A DNA stretch of 5,820 nucleotides from Gammaproteobacteria bacterium (GTDB lineage Bacteria; Pseudomonadota; Gammaproteobacteria; Steroidobacterales; Steroidobacteraceae). This document shows positions 1 through 5,753 of this stretch, piece after piece (position 1 is the first letter of the stretch; each line of letters starts with the position of its first letter). Under the pieces are notes generated by a model. The model saw nothing but the letters and a program-made list of their open reading frames with translations. It had not been told where the DNA came from and made no database searches. The position numbers and the translations under genes are program-made. The stretch spans positions 1 through 5,820 of the forward strand of contig JADLDF010000399.1 in NCBI GenBank assembly GCA_020846815.1, given 5' to 3'.

Positions 1-765
1 CTGATGCGCACCATGGTCGCCTCCGGCGAAGCGGACGCGCTCGTGCCGGAGCGCGTCTGGAAGGAGCTGGAGCGCGCGCTCGGCGAGCCGCGTCCCGACG
101 TGTTCGTGCAGGTGCTGCGCGACTGCGCCGCGCTGCGCGTGCTGCTGCCCGAGGTCGACGCGCTTTTCGGCGTGCCGCAGCCCGAAAAGCACCACCCCGA
201 AGTCGACGCCGGCGTGCACGTGCTCATGGCGCTGCGCTGCGCCGCCGGACGCGGCGCCAGCGTGCCGGTGCGCTTCGCGGTGCTGGTGCACGATCTCGGC
301 AAGGCCGCGACGCCGCCTCGGCACTGGCCGGCGCACCATGGCCACGAAGGCGCGGGTCTCGCGCCGCTCGAGGCGCTGGTCGAGCGGCTGCGCGTGCCGA
401 ACGAGCACCGCGAGCTCGCACGGCTGGTCACGCGCTTCCACACCCACGTGCACCGCGCGCTCGAGCTGCGGCCCGCCACCGTGCTCGAGCTGCTGGAGGC
501 GGCGGACGCGTTCCGCCGCCCCGAGCGCTTCACGGCACTGCTCGAGGCCTGCGAGTGCGACGCGCGCGGGCGACTCGGCCTCGAGGCTCGCGAGTATCCG
601 CAACGCGCCTGGCTCGCGGCCGCGCGCGACGCGGCTGCGGCCGCGACGCTCGAGCCGGCCGAACGCGCCGGCCTGCCGGGCGCGGCCATCGGTGCGGCAC
701 AGCGCCGCAAGCGCCTCGCGGCGCTCGCCGCGCTCAAAGCGAGCCGCGCAGGTCCTGCAGCCTGA
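1..765 (+). CDS. cca: CCA-adding tRNA nucleotidyltransferase, C-terminal part with HD domain (5' truncated)
   Basis: This is the C-terminal ~254 residues of the multifunctional CCA protein, which adds or repairs the 3' CCA of tRNAs in the cytoplasm. The reading frame is open at base 1, so the N-terminal nucleotidyltransferase catalytic head lies outside the window; the Met at base 4 is internal. Counting from that Met, a conserved segment runs SGEADALVPERVWKEL (8-23) and RDCAALRVLLPE (39-50). The HD phosphohydrolase motif is at VLVHDLGKAATPP (His96-Asp97), followed by HHGHEG (111-116) and HTHVH (146-150), which supply further metal ligands. RRPERF and CDARGRLGLE follow. This matches the E. 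coli-type enzyme, whose HD domain has phosphatase and 2',3'-cyclic phosphodiesterase activity (family knowledge). The 3' end overlaps the convergent methyltransferase gene by 32 bp. The tail is Ala/Arg-rich and unconserved. Confidence 0.96.
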   Translation: MMRTMVASGEADALVPERVWKELERALGEPRPDVFVQVLRDCAALRVLLPEVDALFGVPQPEKHHPEVDAGVHVLMALRCAAGRGASVPVRFAVLVHDLGKAATPPRHWPAHHGHEGAGLAPLEALVERLRVPNEHRELARLVTRFHTHVHRALELRPATVLELLEAADAFRRPERFTALLEACECDARGRLGLEAREYPQRAWLAAARDAAAAATLEPAERAGLPGAAIGAAQRRKRLAALAALKASRAGPAA

Positions 766-1993
766 AACCGGCGGGCACGGCCTCGGCGTCGATGCCGCGC
801 GTCAGCAGCATCAGCTTCACCGACTCGCCCATCTCGCCCGGCAGCAGCAGCTGCCGCGCGCCGTGTGCGAGACGCGCGCGCGTCACTTCGTCGGCATCGG
901 CGAACGCCGCGGCGAGCCGCGCCTCGATGCCGCCGCCGAGCAGCACCGCGGCCTGGGTCGAGAAGCCCGCGACTTCGAGGCCGGCCGCATCGGCGGCCTC
1001 GGCAACGGCAGTGAAATCGACCCAGACACTCAGGTCCGTTAGCCCGGGGTAGAGAAAGGGATCGTCGTGCGCACGGTGCCGGTAATGCGCACGCAGGCTG
1101 CCGCCGCGACGCTGCGGATGGTAGTAGTGGCGCCGCGGCAGGCCGTAGTCGGCGAGCAGCACCGCGCCGCGGCCGAGCAGCGCGCCGAGCGCGCCGATCC
1201 ACCGCTCGATCGCCGGCTGCAGCTCGCCGACATAGCCCTCGGGCAGAGACTCGCGCAGCGCCGGCGGCAGACGGTTGGCGAGCGCCGCGACGAAGGCCTC
1301 GTCGCCGTCGCGGCTGCCGTCGGCGCGCCGCGCCTGCCAGGCGAACGCCGGTCCGGTCGTCGACTCGCCCGCATCGCGCGCGGCCACCACGCCGAGCCGC
1401 CACGGCTCGCCGCCCTGCATCACGAAGCGCTCGCAGGGCAGCGCATCGAGCACCTCGTTGCCGAACACGACGCCGTCGAAGCGCTCCGGCAGGGCATCGA
1501 GCCAGCGCGCGCGCGCCGCGGCCGCGCCCGCGAGCTCGCGCACGCACTCCGGCTGCCGTGCACGCAGGTCGGCGCCGATCTCGAGCAGCAGGTATTCGTC
1601 GGGCAGCTCGCCGCGCGCGGCCAGCTCGCGCAGCGCGACGCCCGCGAAGCGGCCGGTGCCGGGGCCGAACTCCAGCACGCGGCGCGCGCCCGCGGCGGCG
1701 AACAGCGGCGGGAACCCGGCGGCGAGCACCTGCGCATACAGCTCGGAGATCTCGGGCGCGGTCACGAAGTCGCCGGCCGCGCCGAACTTCGCCGCGCCCG
1801 CACTGTAGTAGCCGAGACCCGGCGCATACAGCACGAGCGACATGTAGGTCGCGAAATCGAGCCAGCCGCCGGCGGCCGCGAGCCGCTCGTGCAGCAGCGC
1901 CACGACCCGCGCGCCGTGCCGGGCCGCCTCGCCCTGCGGCGCCGGCATCTCGACGGCTGCGGCGCCGATTGAGCTGCGGGGGCCGCGCGTCAT
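734..1993 (-). CDS. MidA/NDUFAF7-family SAM-dependent methyltransferase
   Basis: A 419-residue class I SAM-dependent methyltransferase of the DUF185/MidA family. The mitochondrial relative NDUFAF7 methylates an arginine of complex I subunit NDUFS2; the bacterial substrate is not established to my knowledge, so a link to complex I assembly is inference. Visible motifs are FATYMSLVLYAPGLGYYS (48-64) and GDFVTAPEISELY (74-86), the family hallmark; the SAM-binding glycine motif VLEFGPGTGRFA (106-117); the acidic motif LLLEIG (135-140); FGNEVLDALPCERF (177-190); LLADYGLPRRHYYHPQRRGG (279-298); and HDDPFLYPGLTDLSVWVDF (309-327). It looks intact and of normal length. The start is uncertain: Met1 lies only 14 bp from the divergent reductase start, while Met16 (base 1948, MPAPQGEAARHG) leaves a N-terminus closer to what I expect for homologues and frees space for a promoter. 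Neither start has a strong Shine-Dalgarno. It overlaps cca tail-to-tail. Confidence 0.93.
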   Translation of the reverse strand: MTRGPRSSIGAAAVEMPAPQGEAARHGARVVALLHERLAAAGGWLDFATYMSLVLYAPGLGYYSAGAAKFGAAGDFVTAPEISELYAQVLAAGFPPLFAAAGARRVLEFGPGTGRFAGVALRELAARGELPDEYLLLEIGADLRARQPECVRELAGAAAARARWLDALPERFDGVVFGNEVLDALPCERFVMQGGEPWRLGVVAARDAGESTTGPAFAWQARRADGSRDGDEAFVAALANRLPPALRESLPEGYVGELQPAIERWIGALGALLGRGAVLLADYGLPRRHYYHPQRRGGSLRAHYRHRAHDDPFLYPGLTDLSVWVDFTAVAEAADAAGLEVAGFSTQAAVLLGGGIEARLAAAFADADEVTRARLAHGARQLLLPGEMGESVKLMLLTRGIDAEAVPAGFRLQDLRGSL

Positions 1994-1996
1994 AAG
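1969..1996 (+). promoter_or_regulatory. candidate sigma70-like promoter for the pteridine reductase
   Basis: TTGAGC (1969-1974) and CATAAG (1991-1996) are separated by 16 bp, each matching 4 of 6 consensus positions. The start site would fall about five bases before the reductase ATG at 2008, giving a nearly leaderless mRNA, which fits the missing Shine-Dalgarno. The element lies inside the longest version of the MidA reading frame. In so GC-rich a genome the match is suggestive, not proof. Confidence 0.3.
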
Positions 1997-2007
1997 CTCG
2001 TGACCCC

Positions 2008-2763
2008 ATGGACACCCCAGGTTCGCTCGCCGGCCGCGTCGCGCTGGTCACCGGCGGTGCGCAGCGCGTCGGCGCCGAGATCGTGCGCACCCTGCACGCG
2101 GCGGGCGCGCGCGTCGTCGTGCACTACAACCGCTCGGCACCGCAGGCCGAGAGCCTCGCGGCCGAGCTCGAGGCCCTGCGCGCCGGCAGCGCGATCACCG
2201 CGCGCGCCGACCTGCTCGAAGTGGCACGGCTCGGCGATCTGGTCGAGGCCGCGACCCGTGCCTTCGGCCGTCTCGACATATTGGTCAACAACGCCTCGAC
2301 CTTCTACCCGACACCGGTCGGCGAGATCACCGAGGCGCACTGGAACGACCTGCTCGGCTCGAACCTCAAGGCGCCGCTGTTCCTGTCGCAGGCCGCGACC
2401 ACGGCGCTGCGGCTGTCGCGCGGCCTGATCCTCAACATCGTCGACATCCACGGCATGCGGCCGCTGCGCCGCTATCCGGTCTACGGCATCGCCAAGGCGG
2501 GCCTGATCATGCTGACGCGCTCGCTGGCGCGCGAGCTCGGCCCGCACATCCGCGTCAATGCGATCGCACCGGGCCCGGTCATGTGGCCCGCCGACGGCGC
2601 CGCCGACCTCGAGCTGCAGAAGAAGATCGTCGAGCGCACGCTGCTCAAGCGCAGCGGCTCGGCGCAGGACGTCGCGCGCACGGCGCTGTTCTTCGCCGCC
2701 GACGCGCCCTACGTCACCGGCCAGGTGCTCGCGGTCGACGGCGGCCGCAGCGTCGGCTGGTGA
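2008..2763 (+). CDS. pteridine reductase-type short-chain dehydrogenase (PTR1/FolM-like)
   Basis: A 251-residue NADPH-dependent reductase of the SDR superfamily, predicted to reduce pterins (dihydropterin to tetrahydropterin, or oxidised pterin or folate). The cofactor loop is TGGAQRVG (15-22), the Arg-containing TGxxxRxG form of pteridine reductases rather than the classical TGxxxGIG. It is followed by HYNRSA (39-44), nearly the same as the NADPH-selective HYHRSA of Leishmania PTR1, and NNASTFYPTP (94-103). The usual SDR catalytic Ser is replaced: Asp146, Tyr159 and Lys163 have the same spacing as PTR1 Asp181/Tyr194/Lys198; Ser97 and Phe99 correspond to PTR1 Ser111/Phe113, and Arg20 to Arg17. 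The C-terminal YVTGQVLAVDGGRS is typical. The ATG is the first possible start, since an in-frame TAA lies at 1993-1995, and no Shine-Dalgarno precedes it. It converges on folK with an 8 bp gap. Whether the in vivo substrate is a monapterin, biopterin or folate cannot be told from sequence. Confidence 0.9.
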   Translation: MDTPGSLAGRVALVTGGAQRVGAEIVRTLHAAGARVVVHYNRSAPQAESLAAELEALRAGSAITARADLLEVARLGDLVEAATRAFGRLDILVNNASTFYPTPVGEITEAHWNDLLGSNLKAPLFLSQAATTALRLSRGLILNIVDIHGMRPLRRYPVYGIAKAGLIMLTRSLARELGPHIRVNAIAPGPVMWPADGAADLELQKKIVERTLLKRSGSAQDVARTALFFAADAPYVTGQVLAVDGGRSVGW

Positions 2764-2771
2764 GCCCACGC

Positions 2772-3323
2772 TCACGGCCCGGCCGGGCCGGGAGCGAACG
2801 GCACGCGCCGCATCGGGTGGGCGGCGCGATCGAAGCCTGACCACAGCTCGCCGAGCGTCAGCCCCAGCACCGGGTGGCGCACATCGGGCGCGAGATCGGC
2901 CATCGGCCCGAGCATGTAGGCGCGCTTGACGAGATCGGGCCGCGGCAGCACCAGGCCCGGCTCCTCGCAGCGCAGGTCGCCGTACAGCAGGATGTCGAGA
3001 TCCATGCTGCGCGGCACCCACTTCGGCGCATCGCGCCGGCGACCGCAGAGCCCCTCGATGCGCTGCAGCTCGGCGAGCACCTCGCGCACGCCGCGCGTGG
3101 TCTCGAAGCCCGCGACCCAGTTGATGAAGTCCGGCCCGTCGAAGCCGACGGCGGCATTGCGGTAGGCGGGTGAGAAGCGCACCGGCGCGAAGACGCGCAC
3201 GAGCTCCTGCGCGGCCAGCGCGAGGTGGCGCTCGGGCTCGACGTTGCTGCCGGCGGCGACGAACACGCGCACCGGCGCGGCCTCGCCCGGCACGGGCGGC
3301 CCGGCGTCCGCCGCCGCCGTCAT
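2772..3323 (-). CDS. folK: 6-hydroxymethyl-7,8-dihydropterin pyrophosphokinase (HPPK)
   Basis: A 183-residue cytosolic enzyme that transfers pyrophosphate from ATP to 6-hydroxymethyl-7,8-dihydropterin, the step before dihydropteroate synthase in folate synthesis. Family marks are VFVAAGSNVEPERHL (20-34), the N-terminal strand and SN turn; SPAYRNAAVGFDGPDFINWV (51-70) with the pterin-contacting aromatic and Asn residues; LQRIEGLCGRRR (86-97); the HPPK signature WVPRSMDLDILLYGD (102-116), where the DLD Asp residues bind the two magnesium ions; and LVLPRPDLVKRAYMLGPMADLAPD (124-147). The reading frame is open further upstream, but this ATG gives the family-normal length and overlaps the folB stop as ATGA, so translational coupling is likely. 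A weak AGG lies 7 bases upstream. It is the last gene of the tsaD-folB-folK operon. The C-terminus (PFAPGPAGP) is unconserved and is encoded by a perfect palindrome. Confidence 0.95.
   Translation of the reverse strand: MTAAADAGPPVPGEAAPVRVFVAAGSNVEPERHLALAAQELVRVFAPVRFSPAYRNAAVGFDGPDFINWVAGFETTRGVREVLAELQRIEGLCGRRRDAPKWVPRSMDLDILLYGDLRCEEPGLVLPRPDLVKRAYMLGPMADLAPDVRHPVLGLTLGELWSGFDRAAHPMRRVPFAPGPAGP
2775..2790. repeat. perfect 16-bp palindrome at the convergent reductase/folK end
   Basis: CGGCCCGGCCGGGCCG reads identically on both strands and can fold as a 6-bp stem with a GGCC loop in transcripts from either side. It covers the last codons of folK and begins 12 bases after the reductase stop. 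There is no T-tract on either side, so it is not a classical intrinsic terminator, although its position between convergent genes would suit a bidirectional pause or 3'-end stabiliser. Chance in very GC-rich DNA is the main alternative. Confidence 0.4.
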
Positions 3324-3721
3324 CCGCGCGCCTGCCGCACGGCCGCGAGATCCGCGCGCCTGCGCAGGATCTCGACGCCGACGTCGCGCGAGTCGCGGAT
3401 CGCGCCCGGCTTGTTCACGGCGAGGCGGATCCACTCGATGCCGAATTCCTCGAGCACCAGCAGCGCGACGCGGTGCGCCAGGGTCTCGACCAGCTTGAAC
3501 TCCGAGGCGCCGACGAACTCGATGATGCGCTTGGCGACGCGCTTGTAGTCGAGCGTGTCCGCGACTTCGTCGCGAGCCGCGGCGCGCGCGCAGTCGACCG
3601 GCAGCTCGAAGTCGATGACGACCTTCTGCCGGATGCGCCGTTCCCAGTCGATGAAGCCGATCAGGCACTCCACTTCGAGGCCGCGGAGGAAGATCTTGTC
3701 CTGGGTCGGGGCGGTCGTCAT
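3320..3721 (-). CDS. folB: dihydroneopterin aldolase
   Basis: A 133-residue cytosolic enzyme cleaving 7,8-dihydroneopterin to 6-hydroxymethyl-7,8-dihydropterin and glycolaldehyde; its product is the substrate of FolK encoded next. The domain covers almost the whole chain: [20 protein letters not shown] (10-29) with the conserved Glu27, QKVVIDFEL (32-40), [12 protein letters not shown] (55-66) with the conserved Tyr59, [12 protein letters not shown] (75-86) with pterin-anchoring Glu79, and [18 protein letters not shown] (101-118) with catalytic Lys104. The paralogue FolX (dihydroneopterin triphosphate epimerase) has the same fold, but the adjacent folK and the motif set favour FolB. The frame extends 15 codons upstream, but the chosen ATG overlaps the tsaD stop as ATGA and has GGAAG (3729-3733, minus strand) 7 bases upstream. 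Its own stop again overlaps the folK start as ATGA. Confidence 0.94.
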   Translation of the reverse strand: MTTAPTQDKIFLRGLEVECLIGFIDWERRIRQKVVIDFELPVDCARAAARDEVADTLDYKRVAKRIIEFVGASEFKLVETLAHRVALLVLEEFGIEWIRLAVNKPGAIRDSRDVGVEILRRRADLAAVRQARG

Positions 3722-4863
3722 GGATGAGCTTCCGGTGTCGGGCGTCCGAGCGAGGCCAGCGGCCACTGGGCGCGGGCGCGGATCGCGAGGTCGTCGTGCT
3801 CCCCGGCCGCGAGCCTGGCGAGACCGGCGACGGCGATCATCGCCGCGTTGTCGGTGCAGAATTCGAGGCGCGGATAGTACACGCGCGCCCCCCGCTGCCG
3901 CGCGGCCGCATCGAGCGCCGCGCGCAGCGCCTGGTTCGCACCGACACCACCTGCGACCACGAGGTCGCGGTGCCCGGTCTCCTCGAGCGCGCGCAGCGCC
4001 TTGACCACCAGCGTCTCGACGATTGCCGACTGCAGCTCGAGCGCGATGTCGGCGGCGACGGCCGGGTCGAGCGGGCGTGCGACCGCAGCCGCAGCCGCCA
4101 CGGCCCCTGCCGCCGGCCTCGTCGCACGCTGCGCCGGATCGTTCGGCTCATCGGCCGCGGGCGCGGCCGGCACACCTCTTGCCTCGCGGACGGCATGCAG
4201 CACCGCGGTCTTCAGGCCCGAAAAGCTGAACTCCAGGCCGCCGGCGCGATCCAGCATCGGCCGCGGGAAGTGGTAGCGACCGGTCCGGCCCGCTTCGGCC
4301 AGCCGCGCGAGGTGCGGCCCGCCGGGATACGGCAGGCCGAGGAGCTTCGCGCTCTTGTCGAAAGCCTCGCCGGCCGCATCGTCGCGGGTCTCGCCGAGCA
4401 GCCGGTAGGCGCCGATGCCGGTCGCCTCGATCAGCATGGTGTGGCCGCCCGAGACCAGCAGCGCGACGTGCGGAAACGGCGGCGGATCGGGCTCGAGCAG
4501 CGGCGCCAGCAGATGCCCCTCGAGGTGGTGCACGCCCAGAGCCGGCACGCCCCAGGCATAGGCCAGCGAGCGGGCGAGCGCGGCGCCGGTCAGCAGCGCA
4601 CCGATCAGGCCGGGTCCCGCCGTGTAGGCGACGCCCTGGAGCTGCGCCGGCGTGGTGCCGGCGGCCGCGAGCGCACGCTCGACCAGCGGCAGCAGGCGCT
4701 GCACGTGGTCGCGGGAGGCGAGCTCCGGCACCACGCCGCCATAGATCTGGTGCAGGTCGACCTGCGAGAACAGCTCATGCGCGAGCAGCCCGGAGCGCCG
4801 GTCCAGCACGGCCACGGCGCTTTCGTCGCAGGAGGATTCGATCGCCAGGATGCGCAAGTTCAT
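3718..4863 (-). CDS. tsaD: tRNA N6-threonylcarbamoyladenosine (t6A37) transferase subunit
   Basis: A 381-residue TsaD (Gcp/YgjD/Kae1 family), which with TsaB and TsaE transfers the threonylcarbamoyl group from TC-AMP to A37 of ANN-decoding tRNAs. Motifs in order are [17 protein letters not shown] (5-21); [13 protein letters not shown] (41-53); [13 protein letters not shown] (81-93); [13 protein letters not shown] (111-123), whose His113 and His117 are the metal ligands; [10 protein letters not shown] (135-144); [20 protein letters not shown] (157-176), continuing as [18 protein letters not shown] (211-221); [13 protein letters not shown] (302-314); and [13 protein letters not shown] (335-347), with metal-binding Asp338. 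It is about 40 residues longer than E. coli TsaD (337 residues); the excess is an Ala/Pro-rich stretch at about residues 229-266. The start matches the family N-terminus, though no good Shine-Dalgarno is visible. It is first in an operon with folB and folK and divergent from rpsU, a common gammaproteobacterial arrangement. Confidence 0.96.
   Translation of the reverse strand: MNLRILAIESSCDESAVAVLDRRSGLLAHELFSQVDLHQIYGGVVPELASRDHVQRLLPLVERALAAAGTTPAQLQGVAYTAGPGLIGALLTGAALARSLAYAWGVPALGVHHLEGHLLAPLLEPDPPPFPHVALLVSGGHTMLIEATGIGAYRLLGETRDDAAGEAFDKSAKLLGLPYPGGPHLARLAEAGRTGRYHFPRPMLDRAGGLEFSFSGLKTAVLHAVREARGVPAAPAADEPNDPAQRATRPAAGAVAAAAAVARPLDPAVAADIALELQSAIVETLVVKALRALEETGHRDLVVAGGVGANQALRAALDAAARQRGARVYYPRLEFCTDNAAMIAVAGLARLAAGEHDDLAIRARAQWPLASLGRPTPEAHP
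4066..4179 (-). other. low-complexity Ala/Pro-rich insertion within TsaD
   Basis: This segment encodes about residues 229-266 of TsaD, between the SGLKTAV motif and the helix starting [11 protein letters not shown]. In E. coli TsaD the same junction is only a short linker. The insert contains Ala and Pro runs such as [10 protein letters not shown] and [13 protein letters not shown], with a few charged residues and no aromatic ones. It keeps the reading frame and is probably a disordered surface loop or extended helix. Confidence 0.75.
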
Positions 4864-4872
4864 GTGCCGCTT

Positions 4873-4901
4873 TTGCGTTTTGCCGGGCGGATCTTTAGAA
4901 T
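4873..4901 (+). promoter_or_regulatory. sigma70-type promoter of rpsU
   Basis: TTGCGT (4873-4878), a 17 bp spacer and TAGAAT (4896-4901) match the sigma70 consensus at 3/6 and 5/6 positions with ideal spacing. They lie in the AT-richest stretch of the window, which is unusual here and supports function. Transcription would start near 4908, leaving a leader of roughly 57 nt before rpsU. No equally good promoter is visible for the divergent tsaD gene in the same gap. Confidence 0.65.
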
Positions 4902-4905
4902 CCCC

Positions 4906-4938
4906 GCCCTTGCCCCGTCAGGGCTAGTGAAGAAGCCC
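4906..4938 (+). promoter_or_regulatory. two mutually exclusive short stem-loops in the rpsU leader
   Basis: GCCCT (4906-4910) can pair with AGGGC (4920-4924), and GGGCT (4921-4925) can instead pair with AGCCC (4934-4938, 8-nt loop). The shared GGGC means only one stem can form at a time. The stems are only 5 bp, and the first begins at the predicted transcript start, so it may be incomplete. A regulatory role is speculative. Confidence 0.25.
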
Positions 4939-4955
4939 AATTAAATCAACAGCTT

Positions 4956-4959
4956 GAGG
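4956..4959 (+). promoter_or_regulatory. Shine-Dalgarno of rpsU
   Basis: GAGG stands 5 bases before the rpsU ATG at 4965 in an AT-rich context. It is the clearest ribosome binding site in the window and fixes the rpsU start. Confidence 0.8.
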
Positions 4960-4964
4960 TTTCG

Positions 4965-5171
4965 ATGCCGAGCGTTCGTGTTCGCGAGAACGAGTATTTC
5001 GACGCAGCCCTGCGGCGCTTCAAGCGCGCCTGCGAGAAGGCGGGGGTTCTGACCGAGCTCCGTCGCCGGGAATTCTACGAGAAGCCCACGCAGGAACGGA
5101 AACGCAAGAAGGCTGCGGCGGTCAAACGCCACATCAAGCGCAACTCGCGTTCGTTCGCGCGCCCGCGCTGA
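4965..5171 (+). CDS. rpsU: 30S ribosomal protein S21
   Basis: A 68-residue small-subunit ribosomal protein that binds near the 3' end of 16S rRNA and helps mRNA initiation. Conserved blocks are [20 protein letters not shown] (4-23), [19 protein letters not shown] (24-42) and [13 protein letters not shown] (44-56); the protein is strongly basic. It is slightly shorter than the E. coli protein (71 residues), and the last dozen residues ([12 protein letters not shown]) differ from the usual KLAREN-type tail, which is variable in the family. It has a strong promoter and Shine-Dalgarno upstream. It is the first gene of the macromolecular synthesis operon, followed here by yqeY and dnaG. The stop codon sits in the loop of a GC-rich hairpin. 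Confidence 0.97.
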   Translation: MPSVRVRENEYFDAALRRFKRACEKAGVLTELRRREFYEKPTQERKRKKAAAVKRHIKRNSRSFARPR

Positions 5172-5178
5172 AGCGCGG
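5163..5178 (+). promoter_or_regulatory. stem-loop enclosing the rpsU stop codon
   Basis: CCGCGC (5163-5168) and GCGCGG (5173-5178) form a perfect 6-bp stem closed by the tetraloop TGAA, whose first three bases are the rpsU stop codon. No T-tract follows, so it is not an intrinsic terminator. It may mark a processing or stabilisation site at the 3' end of the rpsU message. Confidence 0.4.
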
Positions 5179-5199
5179 CGCATCGTTCGACGGCGGGTC

Positions 5200-5236
5200 G
5201 CGCCCTGCCCTGCTCCGCCTGCGCGCGGCGGGGCGC
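5200..5236 (+). promoter_or_regulatory. 10-bp GC-rich stem-loop between rpsU and yqeY
   Basis: GCGCCCTGCC (5200-5209) pairs with GGCGGGGCGC (5227-5236) along 10 bp with a single G-U wobble and a 17-nt loop. It is the strongest structure I see in the 119 bp rpsU-yqeY spacer. The downstream bases are TGGTCCATCG, with no U-tract. In E. coli the rpsU-dnaG gap carries a partial terminator that lowers downstream expression (known); an equivalent attenuating or processing role here is inferred from position. Confidence 0.45.
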
Positions 5237-5290
5237 TGGTCCATCGTTCCGGCTTCGCCTTCCTCACTCAGCGGCCGTAGGTAAACCCTC

Positions 5291-5737
5291 ATGTCACTGC
5301 GCGACCAGATCACCGAGGACATGAAGACCGCGATGCGCTCCGGTGCCAAGGAGCGCCTCGGCCACATCCGCATGCTGCAGGCGGCGATCAAGCAGCGCGA
5401 GGTCGACGAGCGCATCGTGCTCGACGACGCGCAGGTGCTCGCCGTCGTCGAGAAGATGGTCAAGCAGCGCCGCGAGGCCATCGCGCAGTTCGAGTCCGGC
5501 GGCCGCGCCGACCTCGTCGCCAAGGAAAACGCCGAGATCGCGACGCTGCAGTCCTACCTGCCCGCCCAGCTCACCGAAGCCGAGATCGATGCGCTGATCG
5601 CCGAGGCCATCGCCCAGACCGGCGCCTCCTCGATCAAGGACATGGGCAAGGTCATGGGCCTGGTCAAGGGCAAGGCGGCCGGCCGCGTCGACATGGGCGC
5701 CGTTGGCGGCCGCATCAAGGCCCGCCTCGGCGGCTGA
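5291..5737 (+). CDS. yqeY: GatB/YqeY domain-containing protein
   Basis: A 148-residue stand-alone YqeY protein, related to the C-terminal tRNA-binding region of the GatB amidotransferase subunit; its exact cellular role is unknown to me, though a tRNA-linked function is often assumed. Recognisable segments are MSLRDQITEDMKTAMRSG (1-18), RLGHIRMLQAAIKQREVDER (22-41), VVEKMVKQRREAIAQFESGG (52-71), LQSYLPAQLTEAEIDALI (86-103), SSIKDMGKVMGLVKGKAAGR (113-132) and the C-terminal DMGAVGGRIKARLGG (134-148). Length is normal and the chain is mostly helical and charged. The ATG gives the standard MSL start; only a weak TAGG about 9 bases upstream is visible as ribosome binding site. It lies between rpsU and dnaG, an arrangement seen in many gammaproteobacteria such as Pseudomonas, and dnaG starts 16 bases after its stop, so co-transcription is expected. 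Confidence 0.93.
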   Translation: MSLRDQITEDMKTAMRSGAKERLGHIRMLQAAIKQREVDERIVLDDAQVLAVVEKMVKQRREAIAQFESGGRADLVAKENAEIATLQSYLPAQLTEAEIDALIAEAIAQTGASSIKDMGKVMGLVKGKAAGRVDMGAVGGRIKARLGG

Positions 5738-5753
5738 AGCGCCGGCCGCGCCG

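Noticed and set aside
1067..1972. Plus-strand open frame (301 codons) opposite the MidA gene
   Set aside because: The composition is Arg/Ala/His-biased with no motif, while the opposite strand encodes a complete methyltransferase.
1990..3021. Long minus-strand open frame (343 codons) opposite the reductase
   Set aside because: It runs antisense across the pteridine reductase and into folK; the translation is Arg/Ala/Asp-rich with no recognisable domain.
3324..3668. Upstream extension of folK in frame to base 3668
   Set aside because: It would overlap nearly all of folB and its translation is Arg/Gly-rich noise; the ATG at 3323 gives the family length and an ATGA junction.
3724..4944. Long plus-strand open frame (406 codons) opposite tsaD
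   Set aside because: It is antisense to a gene with all TsaD motifs, its translation is Arg/Gln/Gly-rich without family motifs, and long antisense frames are expected at this GC content.
4864..4964. Separate promoter for tsaD in the divergent gap
   Set aside because: On the minus strand TTGATT is followed after 17 bp by TAGCCC, which is too poor a -10 match to report as a feature.
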